Positions 52,677 to 61,623 of a DNA stretch of 64,000 nt are shown here, one piece after another. A model generated the notes under the pieces. The model saw nothing but the letters and a program-made list of their open reading frames with translations. It made no database searches and was not told the DNA's origin. The translations under genes were made by a program, and so were the position numbers. Origin of the DNA: Dethiothermospora halolimnae (GTDB taxonomy: Bacteria; Bacillota; Clostridia; Tissierellales; VENL01); NCBI RefSeq assembly GCF_037577855.1, contig NZ_JBAKFX010000002.1, positions 1-64,000 on the forward strand, in the 5' to 3' direction. Every line of letters begins with the position of its first letter. Position 1 is the stretch's first letter.

Positions 52677-54629
52677 CTATAAACAATGCATCTTCTCTTC
52701 TGCCCTATCCCAAGGTATTACATACCCTTGTCCCTTAGAACAAAAGATTGAAGAGGATGTGTATCGAGGATCTCTATCTTTATTATATCCTATTATTTTA
52801 ATAACTTCCTCTTGATTATGACAATGATAATATCCATCAAATTTCAAACTTATGCTACCTTTGCCATGGGTAAATGAGGCTAATTTAGTACTATAATCCA
52901 TAAAATTAACCACCGGTACCCTCCCAACTATACTTACCTTATCCCCTTCAGTTTTAGGTGGATTAAATATTCCAAAAGCATTTTGTATGTCTGATAAAAC
53001 CCTTCCCATATGGTCTAATTCCACTTTGATCCTAAAATTATAATATGGCTCAAGTAGTATGTTTCTTGCCTTCTCTAATCCTTGTCTTAAAGCTCTATAT
53101 GTAGCCTCTCTAAAATCTCCACCACTTGTGTGCTTATTATGGGCTTTTCCCGTCAATAAAGTAACCTTTATATCCGTTAATGGTGCCCCTGTTAATAACC
53201 CATTATGTTCCCTTTCAAAAATGTGGTGTTTAACTAAATTTTGATGTCCTATAGTCAGGTCATCAGCATGACATTTATTTTCAAAAAATATCCCCGTATT
53301 TCTTTCGGTTGGTTCTAGCTTAAGATGTACCTCTGCATAATGCCTAAGGGGTTCAAAATGCCCATAACCATTAACTATACTATCTATAGTTTCTTTATAA
53401 ATAATTTCTGGCCTTCCAAAAGTAACTTCAAGGTCAAACCTTTCCTTTACAATATATTGTAATACCTCAAGTTGAATAACCCCCATTACATGTATATGTA
53501 TCTGTTGTAAACTTTCATCCCATTTTACATTTAAGGATGGATCTTCATCATCTAATATCTTAAAAAATTTTAAAGCTTCCTTTGGATTTATGGAAGATTG
53601 GAATATAACCTTAGATTTTAGTGTCGGAGTCATCTCATAATTAACCTTTTCTTTTAACTCTCCTAATCCATCCCCTGAAGATGACTTGGATAATCCTGTT
53701 ACGGCAAAAAGCTCTCCTGCCTTTACCTCATTTATCATGTCATAACTATCTCCATTATAAGACCTTATTTCTGTAATCTTTTCATTAATTATATCTTCTT
53801 CATCTCCATAGTTCACTTCATCTCTAACCTTTAAGCTCCCCTGTAAAGCCTTAATATAAGTTATCCTTGACCCATTATCATCATGTCCTATTTTATATAC
53901 TCTACCTGCAAATAAACCGGTATTTTTATAATCTGTAAATGTTAGTCTATCTAATTTATCTAAAAAATTTATTATACCAATATCCTTTAAAGCAGACCCC
54001 TTAAGACAAGGGAAAAATCTATTTTCCTTTATCATAGATATTATAGTGTTGAACCACAGTTTTTTATCATATCCTTCTTCAATATACTTCTCAAATAACT
54101 TTTCATCCCTTTCTGCTATAAATTCTATAAGTTCCTTTTCCATTTGATCTTCTTTTAATGAGTCTGTTATGTCACATACATTTTCTGTTAAATCTGTTTT
54201 AATCTCTTCTAAAACTCTATTTGGATCTGCTCCCACTCTATCTACTTTATTTACAAAGAAAAAAGTAGGTATTTTATACTTTCTAAGTAGCTGCCATACT
54301 GTTTCTGTATGACCTTCTATTCCTTCTACTGCACTTATTATAATAATGGCATAATCCATTATCTGAATGGACCTCTCCATCTCCGGAGAAAAATCAACAT
54401 GGCCTGGAGTATCTACTAAATAGTAATTGGATCCATTATAAGACATTAAAGCTTGATCTGAAAATACTGTAATACCCCTCTTTTTTTCTATATCATGATT
54501 ATCTAAAAAGGAGTCTTGATGGTCCACCCGCCCCCTTTTTTTAATACTTTTTGTATGATAAAGAAGTTGCTCTGCAAATGTAGTTTTTCCTGCATCCACA
54601 TGGGCTAATATTCCAATAGTCTTATTCAT
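52677..54629 (-). CDS. TetM-like translational GTPase (EF-G-type, divergent)
   Basis: The 650-residue protein has P-loop AHVDAGKTT (9-17), G2 RGITV, G3 DTPGHVDF and G4 NKVD, followed by EF-G domains II-V. It is closest to ribosomal-protection proteins in its overall length. The domain IV tip, which in Tet(M) carries the SPVSTPADF loop needed to displace tetracycline, reads HTSGGDF here, and the C-terminal tail differs too. A chromosomal stress or housekeeping translation factor is therefore more likely than acquired resistance. RBS AGAGGTG before the ATG. Confidence 0.85.
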   Translation of the reverse strand: MNKTIGILAHVDAGKTTFAEQLLYHTKSIKKRGRVDHQDSFLDNHDIEKKRGITVFSDQALMSYNGSNYYLVDTPGHVDFSPEMERSIQIMDYAIIIISAVEGIEGHTETVWQLLRKYKIPTFFFVNKVDRVGADPNRVLEEIKTDLTENVCDITDSLKEDQMEKELIEFIAERDEKLFEKYIEEGYDKKLWFNTIISMIKENRFFPCLKGSALKDIGIINFLDKLDRLTFTDYKNTGLFAGRVYKIGHDDNGSRITYIKALQGSLKVRDEVNYGDEEDIINEKITEIRSYNGDSYDMINEVKAGELFAVTGLSKSSSGDGLGELKEKVNYEMTPTLKSKVIFQSSINPKEALKFFKILDDEDPSLNVKWDESLQQIHIHVMGVIQLEVLQYIVKERFDLEVTFGRPEIIYKETIDSIVNGYGHFEPLRHYAEVHLKLEPTERNTGIFFENKCHADDLTIGHQNLVKHHIFEREHNGLLTGAPLTDIKVTLLTGKAHNKHTSGGDFREATYRALRQGLEKARNILLEPYYNFRIKVELDHMGRVLSDIQNAFGIFNPPKTEGDKVSIVGRVPVVNFMDYSTKLASFTHGKGSISLKFDGYYHCHNQEEVIKIIGYNKDRDPRYTSSSIFCSKGQGYVIPWDRAEEKMHCL

Positions 54630-54875
54630 CTTAACACCTCTATTTTAGTTATAAGTTTTATTATGTCATAGGGAAGAATAAATTGCACACTAAATCTTTA
54701 CATTTTACTATTTTGTTAATACTATAGATATTATATAATACTTTATTAGTTCTCTACAAAAAGAAAGATAATTCAATACTTCTTTGTTGGTACATACTAG
54801 AAGATAAAAAGCTATAAGAAATAAATCTTTCTCATAACTTGTTATTTATTATTGCAATTTAAGTATTTATTATAT

Positions 54876-55535
54876 TTATAAATTATCATTTTGAATAATA
54901 TACATTATAATTTCATCATCTTCTTTTATTGGTTGCCCATAAATATAGAATCCTGCTCCTTCAACCTTTTCTTGTAATTCCATTAACTTATCGATATGCC
55001 ACACATATATAGCCTTATTAGAGGGTTCTATAGGTCCTATATCACCTAAAAGTTCAACTGTATAATGATCATATTTTCCTTTAGGGATCACAGACTCTTT
55101 TTTAAGTTTATTGAATTCATTAAGTAAAACTCTTCCATTTAAACCACGACTATAGTTAAAGTTATCTATTTCTTCCTTTTCTATTTTAAAGTAATCAGAA
55201 TCTCTATTATAAAAAATTCTATATTTTTTGTCTGTTAAAAAACCTTCCACTGTTATCCTTCCTATTAAAAGTCTTATTTCTTTTGCATCTGTTAAGCCTA
55301 ACTGAAATTCTTGCACCTTATATTTAGGTTTGGAGTTTAATATAGAAGTTTCCATTGATTCTACAAATAATTTATTAAAATCAATACTTTCAAAGGTATT
55401 TTCCTCTATATAACTTAGAAATTTTTGCTGATTTATAACCTCCTTTTTATCCGTATATATAAGTATACTCACTAATGCTATTGTCACTAAGCATATAAAT
55501 ACTAAACCTAACTTAAGTTTTTTATTTATCTTCAT
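54876..55535 (-). CDS. Hypothetical membrane-anchored protein
   Basis: The 219-residue protein has one N-terminal membrane segment (about 7-27) and an extracytoplasmic domain rich in charged and aromatic residues with no recognised motif. It ends with a strand-rich section (EGAGFYIYGQPIKEDDEIIMYII). ATG at 55535 has GGGGGAC upstream; a start at 55565 has none. It follows the acyltransferase gene at a distance of about 160 bases. Function unknown. Confidence 0.62.
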   Translation of the reverse strand: MKINKKLKLGLVFICLVTIALVSILIYTDKKEVINQQKFLSYIEENTFESIDFNKLFVESMETSILNSKPKYKVQEFQLGLTDAKEIRLLIGRITVEGFLTDKKYRIFYNRDSDYFKIEKEEIDNFNYSRGLNGRVLLNEFNKLKKESVIPKGKYDHYTVELLGDIGPIEPSNKAIYVWHIDKLMELQEKVEGAGFYIYGQPIKEDDEIIMYIIQNDNL

Positions 55536-55658
55536 GTATGTCCCCCTTCTATAATAAAACATCACTATTAAGTCTTTCTCCTTAAACTTAACATGTAACT
55601 ATATTTTATATTAAATACCATTATAATACAACAGCATTACTCTCTATTATAAATATAA

Positions 55659-55685
55659 ACGACCTATGAATTTCATAGATCGTTT
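55659..55685 (-). terminator. Acyltransferase terminator
   Basis: AAACGATCTATGAA and TTCATAGGTCGTTT pair with one G-T, followed by T-rich sequence on the minus strand. Confidence 0.75.
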
Positions 55686-55696
55686 ATTTATATATA

Positions 55697-56740
55697 TTAT
55701 TTAGCAGTGCTAACCTGCCTTTTCTTTTTATTTCTAAAATAAGTTTCCTTTATCCTTGTATAGATTATAGCTATAGATACTACCGTCCCTGTTACAATTA
55801 TAAGATTTAAAACGAACCTTAAACTAATGGATAATATTCCTACCTTTTTAAGAAAACTATTAGATATCGTTAATACCAAAGGGTGAGAAAGGTAAATATA
55901 ATAGGAAGCTTTACTTACCTCTTTAAATCCTTTATACAACAATTTATATCTATTAGTAACCCAAACAGCAATTCCATACAATGAAACTATAGATATAAAG
56001 GAAAAAATAAACCAAGTCATATTAACAATAAAACCATCCACAGACCTTTGTAAAAATTGATATTGATAGTATTGATATGCATAATATGCCACAATACCTC
56101 CATGTCCTAATAATATTGGATATTTATATCTCTTTATAATAGCTTTAAAACTTTCAATATATATAGATATATACCCTCCCAATGTGAAGAAGAAAATATA
56201 CTGCAAGAAAAATCTATCTGTATACTTAAAGTGAACATATTTAATAACTAAAACATTAATAACGAAGGATCCCACCAACAATATATGGGGGTTATACTTC
56301 CTAAATAAATATCTAATAAGTCCAAATAAGAAATAAAATTGAGTAATGGTTACTATAAAATATAGATGAAAACTCATTTTTCCCAACAATAAATTTTCCA
56401 TAAAGAATTCAAGTGAAAAAACATAATATCCCCTTTTTATAAAGTAAGCATAATAAATAACCGTCCATATAAAGTAAGGTATTAATGTACTCTTTAACCT
56501 CTTTTTTAAAAATCTAAAATAATTAAATTCTCTATCTTTATATATATATACTAAAAGAAGGCCACTCATAAAAATAAAAGCAGGTGTAGTATACTTAACT
56601 GCTCGATTTAAAACAGTAAATCCCATCAATACATAACTTCTTCTTAAAGTTGATACAGGTATAGCTGAAATATGAACTAATACAACAGACAAACATGCAA
56701 ATGCCCTCAATACATTTATTTCATCTATTCGTTTTTTCAT
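55697..56740 (-). CDS. Acyltransferase 3 family membrane protein
   Basis: The 347-residue protein has about 10 membrane segments and the family-3 start RIDEINVLRAFACLSVVLVH, with the conserved histidine. Such proteins O-acylate sugars or lipids of the envelope. Substrate unknown. RBS AAAGGGG before the ATG. Confidence 0.85.
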   Translation of the reverse strand: MKKRIDEINVLRAFACLSVVLVHISAIPVSTLRRSYVLMGFTVLNRAVKYTTPAFIFMSGLLLVYIYKDREFNYFRFLKKRLKSTLIPYFIWTVIYYAYFIKRGYYVFSLEFFMENLLLGKMSFHLYFIVTITQFYFLFGLIRYLFRKYNPHILLVGSFVINVLVIKYVHFKYTDRFFLQYIFFFTLGGYISIYIESFKAIIKRYKYPILLGHGGIVAYYAYQYYQYQFLQRSVDGFIVNMTWFIFSFISIVSLYGIAVWVTNRYKLLYKGFKEVSKASYYIYLSHPLVLTISNSFLKKVGILSISLRFVLNLIIVTGTVVSIAIIYTRIKETYFRNKKKRQVSTAK

Positions 56741-56826
56741 TTAATGCCCCTTTCTTAGGTAATTTTACTTTACATCTGATTATAGCATAAAACTTGCTAT
56801 ATCTACAATTATCTTATATATTATTT

Positions 56827-56902
56827 GAACAAGGGCGCCCTTGGCGCTCCTTTGTTCAGTGCAAAGTGCAAGGAGCAGGGTACAGGGAGTTGGTGAGCCC
56901 AT
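56827..56902. repeat. Intergenic GAACAAG palindrome with GTGCA tail, copy C
   Basis: GAACAAGGGCGCC and GGCGCTCCTTTGTTC around CTT, then GTGCAAAGTGCAAGGAGCAG, GGTACAGGGAG and TGGTGAGCCCATA. It is the most G+C-rich copy of the family. Confidence 0.65.
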
Positions 56903-56918
56903 AGTACAAGCAAATAAT

Positions 56919-56954
56919 AAAAAACCTCTTATTTTTAAAAATAAGAGGTTTTTT
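56919..56954 (-). terminator. yebC terminator
   Basis: AAAAAACCTCTTATTTTT and AAAAATAAGAGGTTTTTT form a perfect 18-base palindrome immediately before the yebC stop. Confidence 0.9.
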
Positions 56955-56956
56955 AT

Positions 56957-57700
56957 CTACATATCTAAATCTTCTGGCATGTCCCAGTTGTGCCACACTT
57001 CTTGAACATCGTCATTATCTTCAATAGCATCAATCATCCTAGACATATTCTTTATATCTGTTTCATCAGTTAATTTAGTTTCATTTTGAGGAATAAAACT
57101 TACTTCGGCAGTTGAAAACTTAAATCCTGACTCTTTTAAGTTATCTCTAACTTCTGCAAAGTTTTCTGGAGCTGTTGTTACTTCAAAGTATTCTTCTCCT
57201 GCTTCAAAGTCTTCTCCTCCTGCTTCTAATACTGCCATCATTACTTCTTCTTCATCCATATCTTCGTCCCTATCTATAATAAGTATGCCTTTTCTATCAA
57301 ACATAAAGGAAACACAACCGTTTGCTCCAAGGTTTCCATTATATTTGGAAAAGTAATGTCTTATATCCGCTGCTGTTCTATTTTTATTGTCTGTAAGACA
57401 CTGTACCATTACTGCTACACCATTTGGTCCATACCCTTCATATGTTATCTCTTCATAGCTTACTCCCTCTAAATCTCCAGTACCCTTCTTTATTGCTCTG
57501 TCTATATTATCATTTGGCATATTATTAGCTTTAGCCTTTTCTATAGCATTATTAAGGTCTGCGTTATATTCAGGGTCTCCCCCACCTTCTTTTGCAGCAA
57601 CAGTTATAGCTCTAGCTAATTTTGTAAATACCTTTGCTTTTTTAGCATCCTGTCTTCCTTTTCTATGTTTTATATTAGCCCATTTTGAATGTCCTGCCAT
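56957..57700 (-). CDS. yebC: YebC/PmpR-family transcription or translation factor
   Basis: The 247-residue protein starts MAGHSKWANIKHRKGRQDAKKAK and continues with the YebC acidic C-terminal domain. Family members act as transcriptional regulators or as factors resolving ribosome stalling at proline stretches; which applies here is unknown. RBS AAGGAGG before the ATG. A lone gene with a strong terminator. Confidence 0.95.
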   Translation of the reverse strand: MAGHSKWANIKHRKGRQDAKKAKVFTKLARAITVAAKEGGGDPEYNADLNNAIEKAKANNMPNDNIDRAIKKGTGDLEGVSYEEITYEGYGPNGVAVMVQCLTDNKNRTAADIRHYFSKYNGNLGANGCVSFMFDRKGILIIDRDEDMDEEEVMMAVLEAGGEDFEAGEEYFEVTTAPENFAEVRDNLKESGFKFSTAEVSFIPQNETKLTDETDIKNMSRMIDAIEDNDDVQEVWHNWDMPEDLDM

Positions 57701-57777
57701 AATCTACTACCTCCTTAACATAATTAGCATTATAATTCTATCACAAAGACTATCTTTATTCAATTTTTCTTTATTTA

Positions 57778-57835
57778 GTTGGGGGATTACGAATCCCCCA
57801 ACAACAAATGGAACCGTCGAATGAATTCGACGTTA
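57778..57835. repeat. Palindrome pair between nadE and yebC
   Basis: GTTGGGGGATT and AATCCCCCAAC at 57778-57802, followed by CGTCGAAT and ATTCGACG at 57815-57832. The first core resembles the palindromes at 32082 and 62447. Confidence 0.6.
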
Positions 57836-57852
57836 CAGATTTTAGTAAACTA

Positions 57853-57884
57853 AAATGAGAGTAAAGATATCTTTACTCTCATTT
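57853..57884 (-). terminator. nadE terminator
   Basis: AAATGAGAGTAAAGATATCTTTACTCTCATTT is a perfect 32-base palindrome directly after the nadE stop. Confidence 0.85.
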
Positions 57885-58598
57885 CTTAAACATTATAGCG
57901 ATTCTACGTTTATGTTCACTTATTTTATTCATTTTTTCGATTCTTTTCTTTACTTCTTCTGTTGCTTTTCCAGTCCTAATATATCCATCTAACTCTTTAT
58001 AACTAAAACCCATTTCATCTTCATCGGTTTGGTCTTCCCATAAACCGGCAGATGGTGGTTTGTTGATTATAATATCGGGGATATCCAAATATCTAGCCAG
58101 CTCCCTTACCTCTTCTTTTACAAAGTCTGCTATTGGTAATATATCAATACCACTGTCTCCATGCTTAGTAAAATATCCTATTGTTAATTCTGACTTATTA
58201 CTGGTTCCTGCAACCAAATAATTGTTCTTCTGTGCATAATAATATAATGTGGTCATTCTAAGTCTAGGCTTTATATTTGATATGGCAAGTTTATTATCTC
58301 CATTATCATCAACTTCTTCAATCAACTTATCAAATACTCCTGATAAGTCGGTCTTTTCTGTTTTTAAGCCTAATGCATTTGCTACAAGTATGCCATGTTC
58401 TTCATCTACAGGATTGCTATGACAGGGCATTATAACTCCTAAAGCTTCATCACTAAAGGCTTTTTTGGCCAAGCCTGCAACTACAGCAGAGTCTATTCCA
58501 CCACTCAATCCAAAAACTAATCCTTTACATCCTGCTTCCTTTACCTTTTCTTTTAGCCATTTTATAAGATCTTCCGTTGTTTTTTTTATATCGTCCAT
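57879..58598 (-). CDS. nadE: NH3-dependent NAD+ synthetase
   Basis: NadE amidates deaminated NAD. The 239-residue protein has the ATP-pyrophosphatase motif GLSGGIDSAVVAGLA and GTSNKSELTIGYFTKHGDSG. ATG at 58598 follows GGAGG by seven bases; the ATG at 58604 directly adjoins that site. The glutaminase domain is absent, so ammonia is the nitrogen source. Confidence 0.94.
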   Translation of the reverse strand: MDDIKKTTEDLIKWLKEKVKEAGCKGLVFGLSGGIDSAVVAGLAKKAFSDEALGVIMPCHSNPVDEEHGILVANALGLKTEKTDLSGVFDKLIEEVDDNGDNKLAISNIKPRLRMTTLYYYAQKNNYLVAGTSNKSELTIGYFTKHGDSGIDILPIADFVKEEVRELARYLDIPDIIINKPPSAGLWEDQTDEDEMGFSYKELDGYIRTGKATEEVKKRIEKMNKISEHKRRIAIMFKK

Positions 58599-58660
58599 AG
58601 TCATACCTCCACTTAGTATTCATGTATCATGATAGCATATATGGACAATATAGGCAATTA

Positions 58661-59578
58661 CTATTCAAAAATTCCTGTGCTTAAATACCTTTCTCCATTA
58701 TCCGGTGCTATAACTACTACTTTGTGACCTTTACCTAGTTTTTTAGCTTGCTTAAGTGCTGCAACTATAGCTGCTCCTGAAGATATCCCTAAAAGAAGTC
58801 CCTCTTCTCTAGATAACCTTTTTACCATCTTGATTGACTCTTCTCCTTCTACTTTTTCTATTATATCAATGATATCAGTATCTAATACCTTAGGAACAAA
58901 ACCTGCCCCGATTCCTTGAATTTTATGGGGACCTGGATTCCCTCCAGAAAGAACCGGTGAATTAATAGGCTCAACTGCCACTGATTTTATATTTGGCATA
59001 TCTTTTTTTATAACCTTAGTAACCCCTGTTATTGTCCCTCCAGTTCCAACTCCAGCAACAAACATATCAAAATCCTTATTCATCTGATCCATTATTTCTA
59101 TAGCTGTGGTTTTCATATGCATCTCTGGATTATATTTATTTTCAAATTGTTGAGGCATAAAGTAACCATCATTTTCTTCTACTAATTCTGCTGCTTTATT
59201 TATGGCACCTTTCATTCCCTTTTCCCCTGGAGTTAATACTAGCTCTGCCCCGTAGGCTTTAAGTAAATTTCTTCTTTCCATACTCATAGTATCAGGCATG
59301 ACCAATATTACTTTATATCCTTTAGCTGCTCCAACCATAGCTAGACCTATACCTGTATTTCCGCTTGTAGGTTCAACTATAGTATGACCTTCCTTTAGCA
59401 AGCCATCTTCTTCTGCCATTTCTATCATATTTAATGCTATTCTGTCCTTTACACTACTACCTGGGTTAAAATATTCAAGTTTTACATAAACCTCTGCACT
59501 ATTTTCTTCTACAACTCTATTTAATTTAACCATAGGGGTATTGCCAACTAATTTTGTTATATTATTTACTACTGTCAT
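58661..59578 (-). CDS. cysK: Cysteine synthase A (O-acetylserine sulfhydrylase)
   Basis: CysK makes cysteine from O-acetylserine and sulfide. The 305-residue protein has the PLP lysine in GSSVKDRIA, the TSGNTG loop and GTGGTITGV. RBS AGGAGTGA before the ATG. It diverges from the TSUP transporter pair; a shared role in sulfur metabolism is plausible because many TSUP proteins move sulfur compounds. No S-box or cysteine T-box is visible in the 180-base gap. Confidence 0.93.
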   Translation of the reverse strand: MTVVNNITKLVGNTPMVKLNRVVEENSAEVYVKLEYFNPGSSVKDRIALNMIEMAEEDGLLKEGHTIVEPTSGNTGIGLAMVGAAKGYKVILVMPDTMSMERRNLLKAYGAELVLTPGEKGMKGAINKAAELVEENDGYFMPQQFENKYNPEMHMKTTAIEIMDQMNKDFDMFVAGVGTGGTITGVTKVIKKDMPNIKSVAVEPINSPVLSGGNPGPHKIQGIGAGFVPKVLDTDIIDIIEKVEGEESIKMVKRLSREEGLLLGISSGAAIVAALKQAKKLGKGHKVVVIAPDNGERYLSTGIFE

Positions 59579-59760
59579 AAAATCACTCCTCTTTTTATTC
59601 CCTTGTATTCTTATCGGATTTTAAGTGTATTATATTTTTTTTGCACAAAAATGTCAAGTGTATAACTTTATTTTTTTTGGAAAAAGTAATTATTATATAG
59701 CTACACGCAATATTATATATTATCTTATATCTTTAAATTTTTTATTCTTAAGGAGAATAT

Positions 59761-60126
59761 ATGAATATCAAAAAAACACATATTAAGCTTTTATTAATTG
59801 GTTTAGTTACAGGTATAATTAATGGACTCTTTGGATCAGGAGGAGGTACTATAATAGTTCCTGCCCTTGTATTTATCTTATCCTTGGAACAATACAAAGC
59901 CCATGCTACTGCAATTTCCATAATATTGCCCCTATCCATAGTCAGTACAATTATATATTTAAGAAGTGACATTATTGATTTAAGTATTGCCCTTATGATT
60001 ACATCCGGGGGAATTATAGGAAGCATATTGGGGGCCAAATTTTTAAATAAAATTCCAAGTAAAATACTTAGAAAAATATTTGGAATATTTATGATTATTG
60101 CAGCAATAAGGTTGGTGATAAAGTGA
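59761..60126 (+). CDS. TSUP-family transporter, N-terminal half
   Basis: The 121-residue protein has about four membrane segments and the glycine-rich GLFGSGGGTIIVPAL motif typical of TSUP/TauE permeases (usually about 250 residues in one chain). It overlaps the next half by GTGA. RBS AAGGAGA before the ATG. Probable substrate is a sulfur compound by family and neighbour cysK, not proven. Confidence 0.85.
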   Translation: MNIKKTHIKLLLIGLVTGIINGLFGSGGGTIIVPALVFILSLEQYKAHATAISIILPLSIVSTIIYLRSDIIDLSIALMITSGGIIGSILGAKFLNKIPSKILRKIFGIFMIIAAIRLVIK

Positions 60127-60488
60127 AATTATTCATTATTGGTTTTTTATCGGGAATTATAAGCGGTATGGGCATAGGGGGAGGTACAATTTTAATACCC
60201 AGTCTAATATTTTTTGCAAATCTCAATCAACATCAAGCCCAGGGAATAAATCTTATAGTCTTTATTCCCATTGCCATAGTAGCCCTCATAACCCATTTTC
60301 TAAAGAAAAACCTATGTTTTAAAATAGCTATTCCCTTAATAATAACTGGACTTATTGGTGCATATATTGGTTCCAAAATAGCTATCACCATATCATCTGA
60401 TACACTTAGAAAGATATTTGGAGTATTTTTATTATTAATGGGACTATATGAATTTTTCTATAATCCAGAAAGGAACAAAGAAGGGTAA
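60123..60488 (+). CDS. TSUP-family transporter, C-terminal half
   Basis: The 121-residue protein starts with GTG at 60123 inside the stop of the first half, so the two are coupled. It has about four membrane segments with GMGIGGGTILIPSLI, a near-repeat of the motif in the first half, as expected for an internally duplicated permease. Two separate half-proteins may form a heterodimer. Confidence 0.85.
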   Translation: MKLFIIGFLSGIISGMGIGGGTILIPSLIFFANLNQHQAQGINLIVFIPIAIVALITHFLKKNLCFKIAIPLIITGLIGAYIGSKIAITISSDTLRKIFGVFLLLMGLYEFFYNPERNKEG

Positions 60489-60537
60489 TCTGTACAGGGC
60501 AGACAAAATTAACTAAAACATGTTAATAAACCGCCTT

Positions 60538-60714
60538 TAGACAAAGGAAGCAAAAATGGGAGCCATTCCCCAGGATTTGTGAAAATATAGAATAAGGGAG
60601 AAAATCGGTTGAATTCCACTGTTTGAGCGGAGCCAGTTTGGAATTCTATTTTCGACCGTTTCTCTATATTTTCCAAATCCGAGGACCGGCGGACATTTTT
60701 GCTTCCTTTGTCTA
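60538..60714. repeat. Large imperfect inverted-repeat element
   Basis: A 177-base element with perfect 21-base outer arms (TAGACAAAGGAAGCAAAAATG and its complement, 60538-60558 and 60694-60714) and an inner imperfect stem (GGATTTG...GAATTCC against GGAATTC...CAAATCC) closed by a loop with TTTGAGCGGAGCCAGTTTG. No open frame. It looks like a MITE-type or structured-RNA repeat. Confidence 0.7.
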
Positions 60715-60742
60715 TGCTTTAGGCTATCTATATCAATAGCCC

Positions 60743-61141
60743 CTATTTTTCATCTAAAGCAACTAAAACACAGTCACCAAACACAATATTCAACCCTAGA
60801 CCTTCTGCCTTTTCTATTACCCTTTCATCGGCCGCTCCCGGTTGGAACCATAGGTACTTTATTCCTAGGGCATTTGCCATATCTATAGATTTCATACTTA
60901 CCTTTGGAGGTACAACTAGATTTACTACTTCTGGCTTAATCGGTAAATCATCTAGATTATCAAAACATTTTTCTCCATCTATATGGTCATATTTAGGGTT
61001 AATTGGATATACATCATAGTTATGATCCTTTAGCTTTTTCCATATTTTATATCCAAATTTATCCTTATTGGTTGTTGCACCTATAACAGCCCAAGTCTTC
61101 TTATCTAGCATTTTTTTAATATTTTTATCTATTATATCCAA
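60743..61141 (-). CDS. CoA-binding (YccU-like) protein
   Basis: The 132-residue protein has the CoA-binding Rossmann fold WAVIGATTNKDKFG with YPINPKYD and WFQPGAA, as in YccU. A GTG at 61150 is in frame, but TTG at 61141 has AAAGGAG eight bases upstream. Ligand and role unknown. Confidence 0.85.
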   Translation of the reverse strand: MDIIDKNIKKMLDKKTWAVIGATTNKDKFGYKIWKKLKDHNYDVYPINPKYDHIDGEKCFDNLDDLPIKPEVVNLVVPPKVSMKSIDMANALGIKYLWFQPGAADERVIEKAEGLGLNIVFGDCVLVALDEK

Positions 61142-61238
61142 ATAAAACACTCCTTTATCTTATCGTCGTCTTAATTAATTTATACCCTCTTTTTTTTAAT
61201 TTATTCTTTTCAAATATGTAATTATTTTTATAATAGCT

Positions 61239-61475
61239 TTAGCTGTATAAATATCTATTCTGTTTCTCTATATATTTCCCAACAGTATATTCCTTCTCTG
61301 TAACAGGCTTTACCAATAAAACAGCACTATGATTATGTTTTCTTTTTGCCCTAGGCATTCTATTTCCATTTTCAAAAGCATCTATAATATCTCTAGCGGT
61401 AAAATATCTAGTTACCGTTACTTCTTTAGTATTTCCCAAATGACCACAAGAAATCACTACTTTAAAATATTCCAT
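61239..61475 (-). CDS. Hypothetical protein (78 residues)
   Basis: A basic soluble protein with SCGHLGN at the N-terminus and a lysine/arginine-rich middle (MPRAKRKHNHSA). I do not recognise a family. RBS GGGGTGA before the ATG supports it as a gene. Confidence 0.65.
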   Translation of the reverse strand: MEYFKVVISCGHLGNTKEVTVTRYFTARDIIDAFENGNRMPRAKRKHNHSAVLLVKPVTEKEYTVGKYIEKQNRYLYS

Positions 61476-61590
61476 AAAACTTCACCCCATTTTAGTTAAT
61501 AAAACCACCCTTTCAGATTATTCTGAACATTATATTTAAATATAGCTATTTAATATATTCTATTAACTCTATAGCATGTATTATTCTAAA

Positions 61591-61623
61591 TAATAAGGCT
61601 GTGCCTGAAGACACAGCTTTATT
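61591..61623 (-). terminator. yigZ terminator
   Basis: AAATAAAGCTGTGTCTT pairs with AGGCACAGCCTTATTT with one mismatch on the minus strand, directly after yigZ. Confidence 0.75.

Noticed and set aside
52677..54629. Acquired tetracycline resistance gene tet(M)
   Set aside because: Key domain IV residues differ and there are no transposon or conjugative genes around it.
59579..59760. S-box or cysteine T-box upstream of cysK
   Set aside because: No conserved core of either riboswitch is visible in the gap.
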